In this document: piece by piece, positions 23,801 to 33,900 of the stretch
Layout of the letters: every line of letters begins with the position of its first letter
How positions within the stretch are numbered: the first letter of the stretch is position 1
Assembly: GCA_963931865.1 (NCBI GenBank)
Contig: OZ007510.1
Span: 9,892,993-9,956,992 of the forward strand
Direction of reading: 5' to 3'
From: Axinella damicornis
Lineage: Eukaryota > Porifera > Demospongiae > Axinellida > Axinellidae
DNA length: 64,000 nt
Program-made: the position numbers and the translations under genes
Notes under the pieces: model-generated
Databases searched by the model: none
What the model was told of the DNA's origin: nothing
What the model saw: the letters and a program-made list of their open reading frames with translations, nothing else

Positions 23801-26800
23801 ACCTAGAGTGGCACTATCAGGGTGTCCCCTGGCCGTCCCTCACCATCCCATTCTCTGACCTGCTAAATCATCTCGTCAAGAGGATCAATGAAGCCTCTGT
23901 AAGTGCTGCTACACCCCCCACATACTATGCAGAGAGTCTAGTCCCACTGCTAGCGGCAGTCCCCATCTCCTGGTCACGGCTGATGAGGTCTGGCATTGGC
24001 CTAAATAAGTTGTGCGTCCTGTGCAGTGGAAATAGGCTAGCGAACTAAGGGACGTGTGGTTCATTGACTGCATTCATGGATGTGTGCTTCAGGGGTTATG
24101 TTTTATCACAATAGGGTCCCTACCAAATGTTCGGGGTGCTTGCTGACATTGCTCTCTTGCGTGAGTTTCTGGTGTATGCATCCCATTTTTCCTGTCCCAC
24201 TGTGCCAGAGAATTGTATCGTGTCTGACTTTGGTTAGCTCAGACTGAGAAGTGAAGTGCTTGTGACTAAGTATACTGCGACATACTGTGTTCTACCATGA
24301 ACAGTAGCCAATGGTCCTCCCTCCCTCCCTCCCTCCCTCCCTCCCTCCCCTCCCCTCCCTCCCTCCCTCCCTCCCTCCCTCCCTCCCCTCCCTCCCTCCC
24401 TCCCTCCCTCCCTCCCTCCCTCCCCTCCCTCCCTCCCTCCCTCCCTCCCCTCCCTCCCTCCCTCCCTCCCTCCCTCCCCTCCCTCCCTCCCTCCCTCCCT
24501 CCCCTCCCTCCCTCCCTCCCTCCCTCCCTCCCTCCCTCCCCTCCCTCCCTCCCTCCCTCCCTCCCTCCCTCCCTCCCCTCCCTCCCTCCCTCCCTCCCTC
24601 CCTCCCTCCCCTCCCTCCCTCCCTCCCTCCCTCCCCTCCCTCCCTCCCTCCCTCCCTCCCTCCCTCCCTCCCTCCCCTCCCTCCCTCCCTCCCTCCCTCC
24701 CTCCCTCCCCTCCCTCCCTCCCTCCCTCCCTCCCTCCCCTCCCCTCCCTCCCTCCCTCCCTCCCTCCCTCCCCTCCCTCCGTCCCTCCCTCCCTCCCTCC
24801 CTCCCTCCCCTCCCTCCCTCCCTCCCTCCCTCCCTCCCTCCCTCCCTTCCCTCCTCTCCTCTCCCTCCCTCCCTCCCTCCCTCCCTCCCTCCCTCCCTCC
24901 CTCCCTTCCCCCTCCCTCCCTCCCTCCCTCCCTCCCTCCCCTCCCTCCCTCCCTCCCTCCCTCCCTCCCTCCCTCCCTCCCTCCCTTCCCTCCCCTCCCC
25001 TCCCTCCCTCCCTCCCTCCCTCCCTCCCTCCCTTCCCCCTCCCTCCCTCCCTCCCTCCCTCCCTCCCTCCCCTCCCTCCCTCCCTCCCTCCCTCCCTCCC
25101 TCCCTCCCTCCCTCCCTCCCTCCCTCCCTCCCTCCCCTCCCTCCCTCCCTCATTGTGTCTGTCTTTGATTAGCTCAGACTGACAGTGAGGATATAGGAGT
25201 GTTTGCGACTGCCCGGGTAAGTATTAAATACACTGCAACACGTTCTGTTCTACCAATGTACAGGACCCAATGGTTCGGTAGTATACCTGGAGGAGGTCCC
25301 TCTGCAGGCTCTTCCAAAGTTCCAAGGTACTTGGAAGGGATCAGTTGGAATATATGGCATCGGAAGTCAGCGGCAATATTAGTACCTGCCCTGGCCCTAA
25401 TATACTCTAAGTATTGAACTGACTTCCGGTGCCGTATATTCCAACTGATCCCTTGGAAGTTGATGGTCGTGTACGTTTATTGAGCTTCAGGATTCTGTGC
25501 AAGTAGTCTCAGTCCCAGACCCAACCAACCCAGCATGGATTGCTTTACGTGCTGGATGAATGGTCTGGGAATGAGACTGCTGTGCATGTAGCAGTGATCT
25601 TGTCCGTAACCAGCGTGCGCATGACCACACTGCAGACATGACTGGCCATGAAATTCAGGGCTTCGTCATGTGGAACTTTGAGTATGGAAAAGACTATTCT
25701 GGCCCCGAGTAAGTCTGAGAGAAGACCTAGCTAGAGTGTGATGCTTGAAAGGTATTCGAAATTCCAGGTTTCCATTGCTATGACAACAACAACCCCTTGT
25801 ACCATGCAGACAGGCTGCATCCCAGATTTGAAGCAAACAGGATGTATAAACTTCAGTTAGAGCCTCCCAAAATTTAGGATTTTCCAATGAAGCCCATGCA
25901 AATCTGGAATTTCGTACTGTACAGTGATGGTGCGTATGCTATTGAATATATCTCCTAATACGTAGTCTACATTTTGCACACTTCAAAATAAGCCTAATCC
26001 CACAACAAATACACTGTTCTCCATCTCTCCACTAAGGCAGTAGTATGGTAAGGTTACCAGAGTATAGAGTTTCTCTTTTCACTGATTTAACAGCAAAGAT
26101 GTGCTCCGTGAGGACAGGGCCATAGGTGATCCTATTGTCGGAGATGAGAGCAACTTCCTACACCCAGTGCTCTACTACTACCAGAGCCCACCAACACCTG
26201 GTACGTACCACATTGCAAACTGTCCCACATTGCAAACTGTCCCACATTGCAAACTGTCCCACATTGCAAACTGTCCCACATTGCAAACTGTCCCACATTG
26301 CAAACTGTCCCACATTGCAAACTGTCCCACATTGCAAACTGTCCCACGTTGCAAACTGTCCCACATTGCAAACTGTCCCACAACAAGTGCACTGTTCTCC
26401 CAGGTCGAAACGTTGTGTGATGAAAAATTATTGCATCTCGGTCACAAACTTTGGCAGATTCTGACTATTCCTACCTGCTATGTACTATTAACCTAGTAGT
26501 TGAGCTCAGCAAGCCAGTCGTTGTTCGGCACCCTCCCCCCTACTTTACTCACAGTATTGCAAACTGTTAGCTCTTACAGTTCAGATGTAATTCGAATGTT
26601 TACGATGAATGACTCCCCCCATTTTAGGCAGCAGATGGGTGAGTGGCTCCTTTCCTAAGCCAGACCTCTATCACCACATTGTAGAAGACTTCCTCACAAA
26701 CTGGTAAGAGGTTACGGCTTTTCATGTTGCAAATACGTGTGGCTTGATTCCTTCTCTTCCCCCTAGGACGGCTCGAAGGGCTCACATTATTCCCTTGAGG

Positions 26801-29465
26801 AGATTCCTGGAGGCTATTTTGCAACAAGATCTGAGAAACTTCTTTGCTGAGACTTGCTTTCAGGTTAAATATCGACACCACAGTCATGGTGTGCTCTGCT
26901 CCTAGCCTCATTCCCAGGCCCCCACACGGGAGACTAGGAATGAGGCTATTTTGCTCCTTGTGTCTGAACTCCCAACTTATTATCAGCAGTGTCTATTTAA
27001 ATTGCTAAGCCTCATTCCGTTTTGGCAGTCAAACGGCCAGCACTATCACCCATCATGGAGCTGCCGTCAAGATAGTTTGCTCCGCTACTGTCACTAAATA
27101 GTATTTTAAGAAAAATAAAAATGCTGGGCTGGTCCGGGAATCGAACCCGGGACCTCTCGCACCCGAAGCGAGAATCATGCCTCTAGACCAACCAGCCACA
27201 CATGTACTGTTTGCTCAATAACAGTATGCATGGTAGTGGAGCAAATGCTTCATCACTTAGCATCATACCTAGATATCAGGGAGACAAAATAGAGGATTGG
27301 CACATTCCTGCCAGGTGGTCTTTTGCCCACACTTTTACTTTAGGTAGTTGAGCACCATACATAGCCTCATTCCCAGGTTTCGTAGGATGAGAGAAAGTGG
27401 CCTGGGAATGAGGCTACACCATACCATGATCAATCGCAACTGCTGTCGGGCCTGATAACCGTCTCCATGGCAGGACTTCCTCGATGTTGACAGATTTGTT
27501 GTTCGTAAATGTGCCACTCCTACCAAACATCTAGGAATGTCACTGCTTGTGATGAAGTTTACCAGGCCTTCCTCTCCACCGTCAGCGATCAATAGCTGGA
27601 GCAGGCCTCCTCTCCACCGTCAGTGATCAATAGCTGGAACAGGCCTTCCTCTCCACCGTCAGCGATCAATAGCTGGAGCAGGCCTCCTCTCCACCGTCAG
27701 CGATCAATAGCTGGAACAGACCTTCCTCTCCACCGTCAGCGATCAATAGCTGGAGCAGGCCTCCTCTCCACCGTCAGCGATCAATAGCTGGAGCAGGCCC
27801 TCCTCTCCACCGTCAGCGATCAATAGCTGGAGCAGGCCACCTCTCCATCGTCAGCGATCAATAGCTGGAGCAGGAACTGCTTGGGAACAAGGCTTAGCCT
27901 AATAAATAGCTGGGCTGTACCTTCACAATCTTGATCTTCTTTTCTGTTCTTTCTGCTATGCAAGTAATAGACCAGAAATAAATATTGAGTCCATGTGTGT
28001 GGGTTTTACTGTACTAGCATTTAATACCTTCCTGTGCTGCTTTTTACAGCTGATTCTTACCCATGGAGACAGCATCCCTCTATCCTGTCAGCAGCACTAC
28101 TTGAAAGGTGAGGGTTTAGAAAGCTTACTGTTCATGATTATGCAGTTCGTCAATCTTCCATCCAAGAAGTGTTCATCAAACTGACAACAGTACTATTCAT
28201 CAGGGCACATCACTCCAGGTTAACATCAAACTGACAACAGTACTATAGTCTTCATCAGGGCACATCACTCCAGGTTAACATCAAACTGACAACAGTATAG
28301 TCTTCATCAGGGCACATCACTCCAGGTTAACATCAAACTGACAGCAGTACTATAGTCTTCATCAGGGCACATCACTCCAGGTTAACATCAAACTGACAAC
28401 AGTATAGTCTTCATCAGGGCACATCACTCCAGGTTAACTGATGGAAGAGTGCCCAAACGTCTTACCTGGTTTTGGCCTAAAATGGGCCTTGTCGGGTGCA
28501 GAGGAATACAGACAGCATGCGTGCAGAGCTGCTTATAGTAGCATTTGTATGACATCCTAGCATAGTGGCGCATGCATGCAGCTTGGGATACCTTGGGATA
28601 CCTTGGGATAGCTTGGGATACCTTGGGATACCTTGTCAGACTAGTAAGAGACGGTGGGTCCTTCTGCCTTGCTGCCCAGACTCCTGTTGCTTAATGTTTT
28701 TCAGCATCTGCCATCATTGGTCTCAATTGTGCATGGTTTACATGCCAGCATCTCCAGCACATTGGAGCTCAAGGCCAGAGGAGGTTGGACACGCTTATAT
28801 GATGCACATTTCATTGTGCTCTTTTGTGGATGTATGTATGGTGTAACTAAAAAAGCGGCTTTTTCGCTGAAGTGTGAACACATTGCTGCCAAAACTAAGC
28901 AGCAGTGCTGTACGTGGTCTTGGAGCAAGGGCTCATCGAGGGCTCGTCGAGTACCGCAGCCCGGATATGGTGTTTTTGCATCTCGTCTTGCCAGTCTAAA
29001 GATGCCACTAGGAAGCGCCTTGACTTCGAAAAACCTGGCATCGACTAGCAACGTTTTCTACATAATGTTCTGATCATTCTTGCTCCGTTGCCTGGGGTAA
29101 TGTCACGTGACTTATGACACATGTCCATCTTCCTCTCGATAGAGGCCTACTAGTGCTTAGAGGAAGTGGCCCTGCTCTAGCCTCGTTCCCAGGCCTACGC
29201 CCAGATTTTCTCCACGGCTGTGAGATAATATCTGGGCGGAGGCCTGGGAATGAGGCTAGCCCTGCTCATGGTACACTTATCAGCTGGCAATCTTCTTAGG
29301 CCATCTACAGACCAGTCATGCATGACTTTTTGTGTACTTGATTGAAGTGTTCTGTAGCCATTGATTATATCCAACTGCCTTCTGTCTGGAACCCCAGGTC
29401 TTGGTGTTTCTTCTTCAGATGGAATCGTTGATTTTGGCCCACCACAATCCTTTGAAGACTTGTGA
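14850..29465 (+). CDS. FOXRED2: FOXRED2/ERFAD-like ER-lumenal FAD-dependent oxidoreductase (about 23 exons; reading-frame anomalies)
   Basis: Exons: 14850-14955, 15566-15637, 15936-15998, 16388-16503, 17019-17173, 18245-18302, 18529-18595, 18854-18920, 19011-19058, 21639-21695, 21788-21886, 22033-22088, 22589-22707, 23131-23202, 23783-23898, 24115-24160, 25264-about 25326, 25595-25708, 26094-26200, 26628-26703, 26767-26863, 28050-28107, 29398-29465. About 632 aa (human 684). Residues 1-20 are a signal peptide ([20 protein letters not shown]), followed by the FAD-binding GAGPAG. A second dinucleotide fold shows as [13 protein letters not shown]. Family signatures include [60 protein letters not shown] and [15 protein letters not shown] acts in ER-associated degradation (known family role). 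The predicted C-terminus is FEDL, not a textbook KDEL variant. Frame problems: between exons 10 and 11, an extra base in a G6 run at 22612-22617, and the exon 17/18 junction, which is consistent only with a weak donor at about 25318. Confidence 0.92.
15906..15929. repeat. C24 run serving as polypyrimidine tract
   Basis: Twenty-four C end 6 nt before the exon boundary of FOXRED2-like exon 3 (CCCTTGCAG|GAGCC), so the acceptor's pyrimidine tract is almost pure C. Confidence 0.85.
17188..17223. mobile_element. TAGCCTCG foldback MITE, 36 bp
   Basis: TAGCCTCGTACCC...GGGTACGAGGCTA with a 10-bp loop. The direct repeat ACAAGCATAC flanks it on both sides (10 bp; 17178-17187 and 17224-17233). It begins 14 nt after the donor of FOXRED2-like exon 5. 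Confidence 0.9.
17345..18020. repeat. 52-bp satellite made of foldback-element sequence, about 11 units
   Basis: A foldback unit at about 17345-17448 (AGCCTCGTTCCCAGACC ... GGCCTAGGAATGAGGCTAG) is followed by about eleven 52-bp repeats. Each carries GGCCTAGGAATGAGGCTAG and GCACTGCAAGTGATC(A/C)AC. Units differ at one or two sites. Confidence 0.92.
18320..18361. mobile_element. TAGCCTTG foldback MITE, 42 bp
   Basis: TAGCCTTGTTCCCAGG ... CCTGGGAACGAGGCTA. GCCATGCTC precedes it and recurs after a 6-bp insert (18368-18376). It starts 17 nt after the donor of FOXRED2-like exon 6. Confidence 0.8.
18386..18422. mobile_element. TAGCCTCG foldback MITE, 37 bp
   Basis: TAGCCTCGTTCCC ... GGGAACGAGGCTA with perfect 9-bp flanking repeats ATCCACACC (18377-18385 and 18423-18431). 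Confidence 0.92.
19116..19717 (-). mobile_element. TTAA-flanked piggyBac-like non-autonomous element, 602 bp
   Basis: Bounded by TTAA on both sides, with ends CCCTTTAACCACC and GGCTTAAAGGG (inverted, imperfect). It is in reverse orientation to, and nearly the same length as, the three copies at 54.0-56.1 kb. It carries no transposase. TTAA target and CCC...GGG ends are the piggyBac hallmark. Lies in FOXRED2-like intron 9. Confidence 0.82.
19723..19811. repeat. 89-bp near-perfect palindrome beside the TTAA element
   Basis: GTGGCACATACCCCTTTACG is repeated in inverse at the right (CGTAAAGGGGTATGTGCCAC), with a GGGGGCCCCC centre. It begins two bases after the TTAA of the neighbouring element. 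Confidence 0.85.
20169..20241. repeat. Dispersed 75-bp repeat, copy 2
   Basis: See 8184-8256; this copy lies in FOXRED2-like intron 9, directly next to the large foldback. Confidence 0.75.
20246..20627. mobile_element. Large foldback element with TAGTCTCGG ends, about 382 bp
   Basis: TAGTCTCGGAACCAGACC at the left pairs with GGTCTGGTTCCGAGACTA at the right, and further inner blocks pair (AAAGGGTCTGG, ACATTCGAGTTG). The flanks resemble each other only weakly (TCCCAGGCC, CCCAGGGCC). A longer relative of the TAGCCTCG family by its ends. Confidence 0.75.
20860..20945. repeat. Poly-C/A and GT-rich low-complexity stretch
   Basis: C runs broken by A, then a short (TG)n run. No gene. Confidence 0.8.
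22100..22397. repeat. CCT/CCCCT pyrimidine tract, about 300 bp
   Basis: Nearly pure pyrimidine on the plus strand in the FOXRED2-like intron after 22088; potential triplex-forming mirror repeat. Confidence 0.92.
22474..22533. mobile_element. TAGCCTCG foldback MITE, 60 bp
   Basis: Ends TAGCCTCGTACCCAGG and TGTACGAGGCTA. Perfect 9-bp flanks CAGCAGTAC (22465-22473 and 22534-22542). Confidence 0.9.
23334..23704. repeat. CCAT/CTCCATCTGT microsatellite, about 370 bp
   Basis: Imperfect (CCAT)n with CTCCCTCCATCTGTCC blocks, in the FOXRED2-like intron after 23202. Confidence 0.92.
24311..25152. repeat. (CCCT)n pyrimidine tract, about 840 bp
   Basis: Almost pure CCCT with periodic CCCCT interruptions, filling most of the FOXRED2-like intron between 24160 and 25264. 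The minus strand is (AGGG)n, able to form many G-quadruplexes. Frames of 285-295 codons here are artefacts. Confidence 0.95.
25330..25459. repeat. 130-bp foldback immediately after FOXRED2-like exon 17
   Basis: Left arm 25330-25370 pairs with right arm 25419-25459 (CTTGGAAGGGATCAGTTGGA and its complement) with three or so mismatches and a 48-bp loop. It begins 3-4 nt after the presumed donor. Confidence 0.85.
25504..25579. mobile_element. TAGTCTCA foldback MITE, 76 bp
   Basis: Ends TAGTCTCAGTCCCAGACC and GGTCTGGGAATGAGACTG. Flanks CTGTGCAAG and CTGTGCATG match at 8 of 9. It ends 15 nt before FOXRED2-like exon 18. Confidence 0.8.
26211..26385. repeat. 17-bp tandem repeat, about 10 copies
   Basis: CACATTGCAAACTGTCC repeats almost without change, starting about 10 nt after the donor of FOXRED2-like exon 19. 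Confidence 0.95.
26903..26948. mobile_element. TAGCCTCA foldback MITE, 46 bp
   Basis: TAGCCTCATTCCCAGG ... ACTAGGAATGAGGCTA; flanks CTCTGCTCC and TTTTGCTCC match at 7 of 9. Confidence 0.75.
27126..27197 (-). tRNA. tRNA-Pro (anticodon CGG), nested antisense in a FOXRED2 intron
   Basis: Read on the minus strand, the 7-bp acceptor stem GGCTGGT/ACCAGCC closes. The D arm has GTCTAGAGGC, the anticodon arm TCTCG-CTTCGGGT-GCGAG gives CGG, and the T arm is CCGGG-TTCGATT-CCCGG. No intron and no encoded CCA are present. The 3' end is followed directly by a T-rich run (TTTTTATTTTT on the minus strand), a typical RNA polymerase III terminator. The A and B boxes are intact. It is transcribed opposite to FOXRED2, between its exons ending at 26863 and starting at 28050. 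Confidence 0.97.
27362..27416. mobile_element. TAGCCTCA foldback MITE, 55 bp
   Basis: TAGCCTCATTCCCAGG ... CCTGGGAATGAGGCTA; flanks CACCATACA and CACCATACC match at 8 of 9. Confidence 0.85.
27568..27873. repeat. 39-40-bp tandem repeat, about 7-8 copies
   Basis: CCTCTCCACCGTCAGCGATC plus AATAGCTGGAGCAGGCC, in a FOXRED2-like intron. Confidence 0.93.
28160..28436. repeat. 55-60-bp tandem repeat, 5 copies
   Basis: AACATCAAACTGACAACAGT plus TCTTCATCAGGGCACATCAC and CCAGGTT, with small length differences, in the last FOXRED2-like intron. Confidence 0.92.
28582..28635. repeat. 10-bp tandem repeat CCTTGGGATA
   Basis: Five to six units of (C/G)CTTGGGATA. Confidence 0.9.
29178..29258. mobile_element. 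TAGCCTCG foldback MITE, 81 bp
   Basis: TAGCCTCGTTCCCAGGCC ... GGCCTGGGAATGAGGCTA with an inner paired block (CGCCCAGAT/ATCTGGGCG). Perfect 9-bp flanks GCCCTGCTC (29169-29177 and 29259-29267). Confidence 0.93.
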
Positions 29466-29814
29466 ATGTAGATTCTAGTATACGTAGGTGCTCCTCCTAG
29501 GCTCTTATTTTGCGTAATTAAAATTTTGTGACACTAGGAAAGGGACATCATTTTAGCATGTAGCCACTTGGTTGTTAAATTTTCTGTGAAATCAACACCT
29601 ACAGAGAAAGATATTTGGAAAGCTTGACTAGGAACACCATACTATAGTTATTTAATTACCCCACCCATGTATGACATCGTACGTAATGATAATCAACCGT
29701 AAATCATTATGATTTTTTCATAGGGCTAGTTATTATTTTTATCAATTATTGGTCTGTAATTTCATTGCATGGTGAATGTGATTTCAGTAGATACCAGCAT
29801 GTGATTATTATTAC

Positions 29815-29945
29815 ATGTGCTCTTGGAGCATGAACTGCCGATTGTGGCGCTACATGCATTGTGCTCTTGCCTGGAGCATGAACTGCCGATGGTGGCTACA
29901 TGTGCTCTTGCCTGGAGCATGAACTGCATGCCGATGGTGGCTCAG
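29815..29945. repeat. About 40-bp tandem repeat, 3 copies
   Basis: TGCTCTTG(CCT)GGAGCATGAACTGC ... GATGGTGGC recurs three times with small indels. Confidence 0.8.
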
Positions 29946-30579
29946 CGCTCCTCTGCTAGCACTAAGTGGTGATGAATACATGCATGCGACGTTGCATGTG
30001 GCATGGGATAAGCAGAACCTTTGGTGAAGTGATTTCCAGATTAGTGAGATGCATGAAGGGGATCGAGGAGGCCACATTTTGGTTCTCTAGAACGAACTAT
30101 TTGACTCCCTAAAAGACAAAAGTGAATTATAACAAAGTAGTAGTTATTTCGGATTCGCCCATTCAAATGATAATGAAAGTGAAATGGAGCGGGGTATGGA
30201 GGAACAGGGAGGGTACAGCCAAAGAGCAGGAAGATCAAGCTCGAGGGTTTTGGTTCCACGTATACTTTTTTGTTCACTTCGTTCGTGGTTGCTGCTTGAG
30301 GTCTGTTTATAATTTGTGCTTGCCCTTGTGTCCAGCTAGTTTGCAGTGCTTTGCACCTGCGGGAGGGCTCTCCATGACTTAATTCTGTGGAATTACATGC
30401 ATGCAAATAAGCAAAAACCCTGTATTAAGGTAAAACACCTTCCCCATAAATTCTTATGGGCTTATAGGATCTCGAGCTGCATGATCGATGACAGCATTTG
30501 CCATCATTGGATGGTAAAGAGTTAGTACTCACAAGCTGACTGCACATGAACGATCTTTGAGGCAGGTTGAAATGTTGTT

Positions 30580-30585
30580 TTTATT
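30580..30585 (-). promoter_or_regulatory. Possible polyadenylation signal for the VWA5B-like gene
   Basis: TTTATT on the plus strand is AATAAA on the minus strand, about 350 bases downstream of the VWA5B-like stop codon. It is the first such hexamer I noticed in the intergenic stretch; use is not demonstrated. Confidence 0.35.
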
Positions 30586-30936
30586 ATACAGTGCAGAGAA
30601 CGTGACTTGTACAGCACAAAATTATGTGTGAGAGAGAATAATATCTACATGAAAGTGGTGATAAAAACACAATTCAGAACTGATGATACTCTTTATAGGA
30701 TTTGAATTACAGATGATACAAAAGTGTTGGGGGGGAGGCATAGACGGATATAAATTATGACACAAAGATATTCGAATATTATACAGAGACAAACACTGAC
30801 GGGTATTGTTTGTACCGGGTATATACAATATCACAACATGGTGGAGCGCACAGGGCCAGTATTGCAAAGCACACAAAGTGCAGGAACAACACTGATAATC
30901 GATCTGGACGTGTACGAACATACGTGCACTATGCAG

Positions 30937-33900
30937 TTATGATTGGCGCAAGACAAGTTCCTTTGCTATTCTTTGCACTTCATCAAAACTTAAGTCCGTT
31001 TGGTGCAGGTGCTGCTGTAGCCAGCGTTCTCCCTTGTAGGCAACTAATTCCCACTCTGGGCGTAGCTGCGTGAAGTACTCATCCATGCAGGCGACAGCCA
31101 GGGCTGTGGTCCAAAAGTGTGCCTTACTCTCATCATCTGCTTTATTCAGAGAAGTGCTGTTCGGAGTGGGTAGTCCTCTGCCTTGTGTGGGGCTTGCTTC
31201 GCCGTCGGTGCTCAATTGCTCCTTCAGTGGAAGTTTTCTGATCTCTTCCAGGGGGACTCCGACAGCAAACGAAAATGCCCGGACTATTGGCCAAGCACCA
31301 CAGTGCAGTTGCATGTGGATGAGTGGTAGAAGCTGGTTTGGTCTCCGCAGGTCCTCCCAGTCAGGGTCAACACTGGAGTCGCTTTCACTGTCTGAGATTG
31401 TGAAGTCGTCTTCGTCTCCTTCAGCGAGGTGAGTTGCAATGGAGGAAGTGTCCATCATCATACTGGTGGAAATATCCAGTCCGCCCACATAGCCATTTGC
31501 TATCACGGTCGAACCAACCACCGCCTCCCCATTCAGAGGCCGGAATGAACCATTGCTGTTTAGAAGAGGCATCTGGGGTAGGTGACCGTTTGCATACAAT
31601 GGTGGTGGTATGCCGGCAGCTTGGCCAGATGAGGTGCATTTCAAAGTCTTGCTGTGAGACTTGGATCCTTTTCCCTTGGACGGCCTCGTTGATGAGCCTT
31701 TCGGATGACCACTAGTGTAGTAGATGGGCGAATACACAATCTCCTGTTTGTCCTCATCCCAGTACAACTGCGAGGCCCTTTCCTGCTGATATTCCAGCTG
31801 GTCGTCAATCCTCTGGCCGTCCTCCATAGGTGGATTGCTATCAGGACAGATCAGGCCTAATGTTGCAATGTTGGCGGCTGATTTCAATGTGCTACTGAGA
31901 GCGGAGATGGTGGTTTTGGTTAGTGACGTGATGGAGAAAGGGAAAGAGGTGGTTGAGCCCCCGTTACAATGGCGGGGTGGGTAACGTGGCCTCTTGCGAG
32001 AATCTCGCTGCACATTGATTCCCAATATCCCATGACTGGGAGCTTTGGTTGAGGGTGGAGGATTTGAATTCTGGTTGTAGGGGAGAATCTGCATCAGTCT
32101 GTGGTCACTGGAGTTCTGTGCATCACATTTGAAGTAGGTGAGGGCGCAAGGAACGCCAGACTGTAGACTACTTTCAATCAGATGCTCTTGCACGGATGGA
32201 TCTGCGGTGTCCTTCTGGGTTCCATGCGTGACTGTGCCGTTCAGTCTTGGTCTCTTGGGAGCAGGTTCCAGCTTGTCCTCACGGTTGCTGTTCTTTCTTG
32301 AACTTGCTAGCATCTGCATCTCAAGATCTTGTAGCTTGGACCACATTGCTGTCTGGCTGAGAATTGAAACCAGCTCAGAGTTTTGTTCTGAGGTGAGATT
32401 TGGAAGCACTGCTTGCCCAATTTCAATTTCTGCTTGCTCGCTGCCAACCAGGCCAGTGATGGCAACACTGCCCGAAGATGTAGGGTGACGTTCTGCCATG
32501 TTATCATCACTGCTATCTGTTTTCTTGAGAAATGCGAAGGCAGTGTAGGCGTTTCCGCTGTAAAGGGTGCCTAGGCTTTTGGGGGTGCTGTCGACAACCG
32601 TGTAGCCTTCTGGAGGGTTCCATCTGAGGATAGAATCCATCAATGCTGGTTCCAGACTATCCTTCAACACTTCCATCACCTGTGGAGAAGGGATGAGGAG
32701 GAGGAGGAGGAGGAGAGGGTGGAGGGAAGGAGAAAGGAGAGGAAGAGGGTCGTGCAACAATCATGTGGTCTGTTGGAATCAAGTTGCAGCAACCCAGACT
32801 GGGTTCTGCCTACACTGGTCAGCGGTGTCCATGAACTCTCATCTCACCTTACTATTTATATTTACCAAAAAGGAGACAGCAGATCTAAGGCAATTTTACC
32901 ATCCTAATGTAAGCCAGGGCAGAACCCAGCATGGGAATGTCATGCTTGGCCCTATTTTTTGCTCTACTAATTGCCCTTCAGAGCAAATTCTGAAGGTTTA
33001 CTCTTTTTCATGAATGTGCCTTTCTTAAAGCGAGAGCTCTCATGTCTGGAATAAAATTGACCGGACCTACTATGGTCAGCACGTACCTTCGTTTGCAGTC
33101 TCTCTCCATCTGCCAGCAGCACACACCTCCCACCCGAAGCTGCCGCAATCCCTGTCACCAGCTCCACGCACACCTCGGAGCCAATTCCAAACGTGTGACA
33201 CCTGGGCAGGGGGGAGGCAGGCCATGCCAGTCAACACACAGTGAGTGCTTCCACTTCATGCACAAATGTACGACAAATGTTCGGAACAAATCACCATGTA
33301 AACTACAAGCAAAATTAACATTTGCACACTACATGTAAAACAACAGCAAGACCTTTACTATTCAGATGTCTGATAACAGAAGCCATTATATCGAGTTAAT
33401 GTCTGGCCTACCACCCAATATTCTGGGAGGTTTTTGGCACTCATGATGCAGCACCATAGCAACGGATTGCTTTCTCAATAAGGTTTCCCCTGGAGCATCA
33501 AGAGCTAGGAGCTATAGCTGTGGTGTGATGAGAGCGGAATGGTATGACCAGGTGCTGCATCCCAGACTTACATCCAGACAACCCACCACAAGCCTAAAAT
33601 TCCTTAACAGTTTGACCCACCCAGCATCAGACAAAATCTGGTGAGCTAGGAGACTAGGAATACACTAACTTGAGAGGATCAAAGGAAGACGTATTTTTGA
33701 GGATACAATTAAAGGGCTCCTCAATTGAATAGTAGGGAGAGTGTAGACAGAAACAGTCCAGGTGTGTTGATACAACTGTGCTACCCCTCACACATAGAGC
33801 CGAAGCTATGTACTGTCTGGTACACATTTGATTTTGATTAGCGGCAGCGGTCACTGGAAACCTCTTCATACTTTAACAGGGTGAATTACGTAATGGTGAA

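Larger units (their letters stand above)
29466..30936. other. Convergent intergenic region between FOXRED2-like and VWA5B-like
   Basis: Tail-to-tail spacer of about 1.5 kb that must contain both 3' UTRs. A short tandem repeat lies at 29815-29945. I see no coding exon and no tRNA here. Confidence 0.7.

Noticed and set aside
24266..25172. Long open frames of 285-295 codons on both strands (Pro/Ser/Leu- or Glu/Gly/Arg-rich)
   Set aside because: They are translations of the (CCCT)n tract inside a FOXRED2 intron; all frames stay open because the repeat contains no stop codon.
26211..26385. 17-bp repeats considered as a regulatory array or CRISPR
   Set aside because: Head-to-tail minisatellite with no spacers; simplest reading is slippage expansion.
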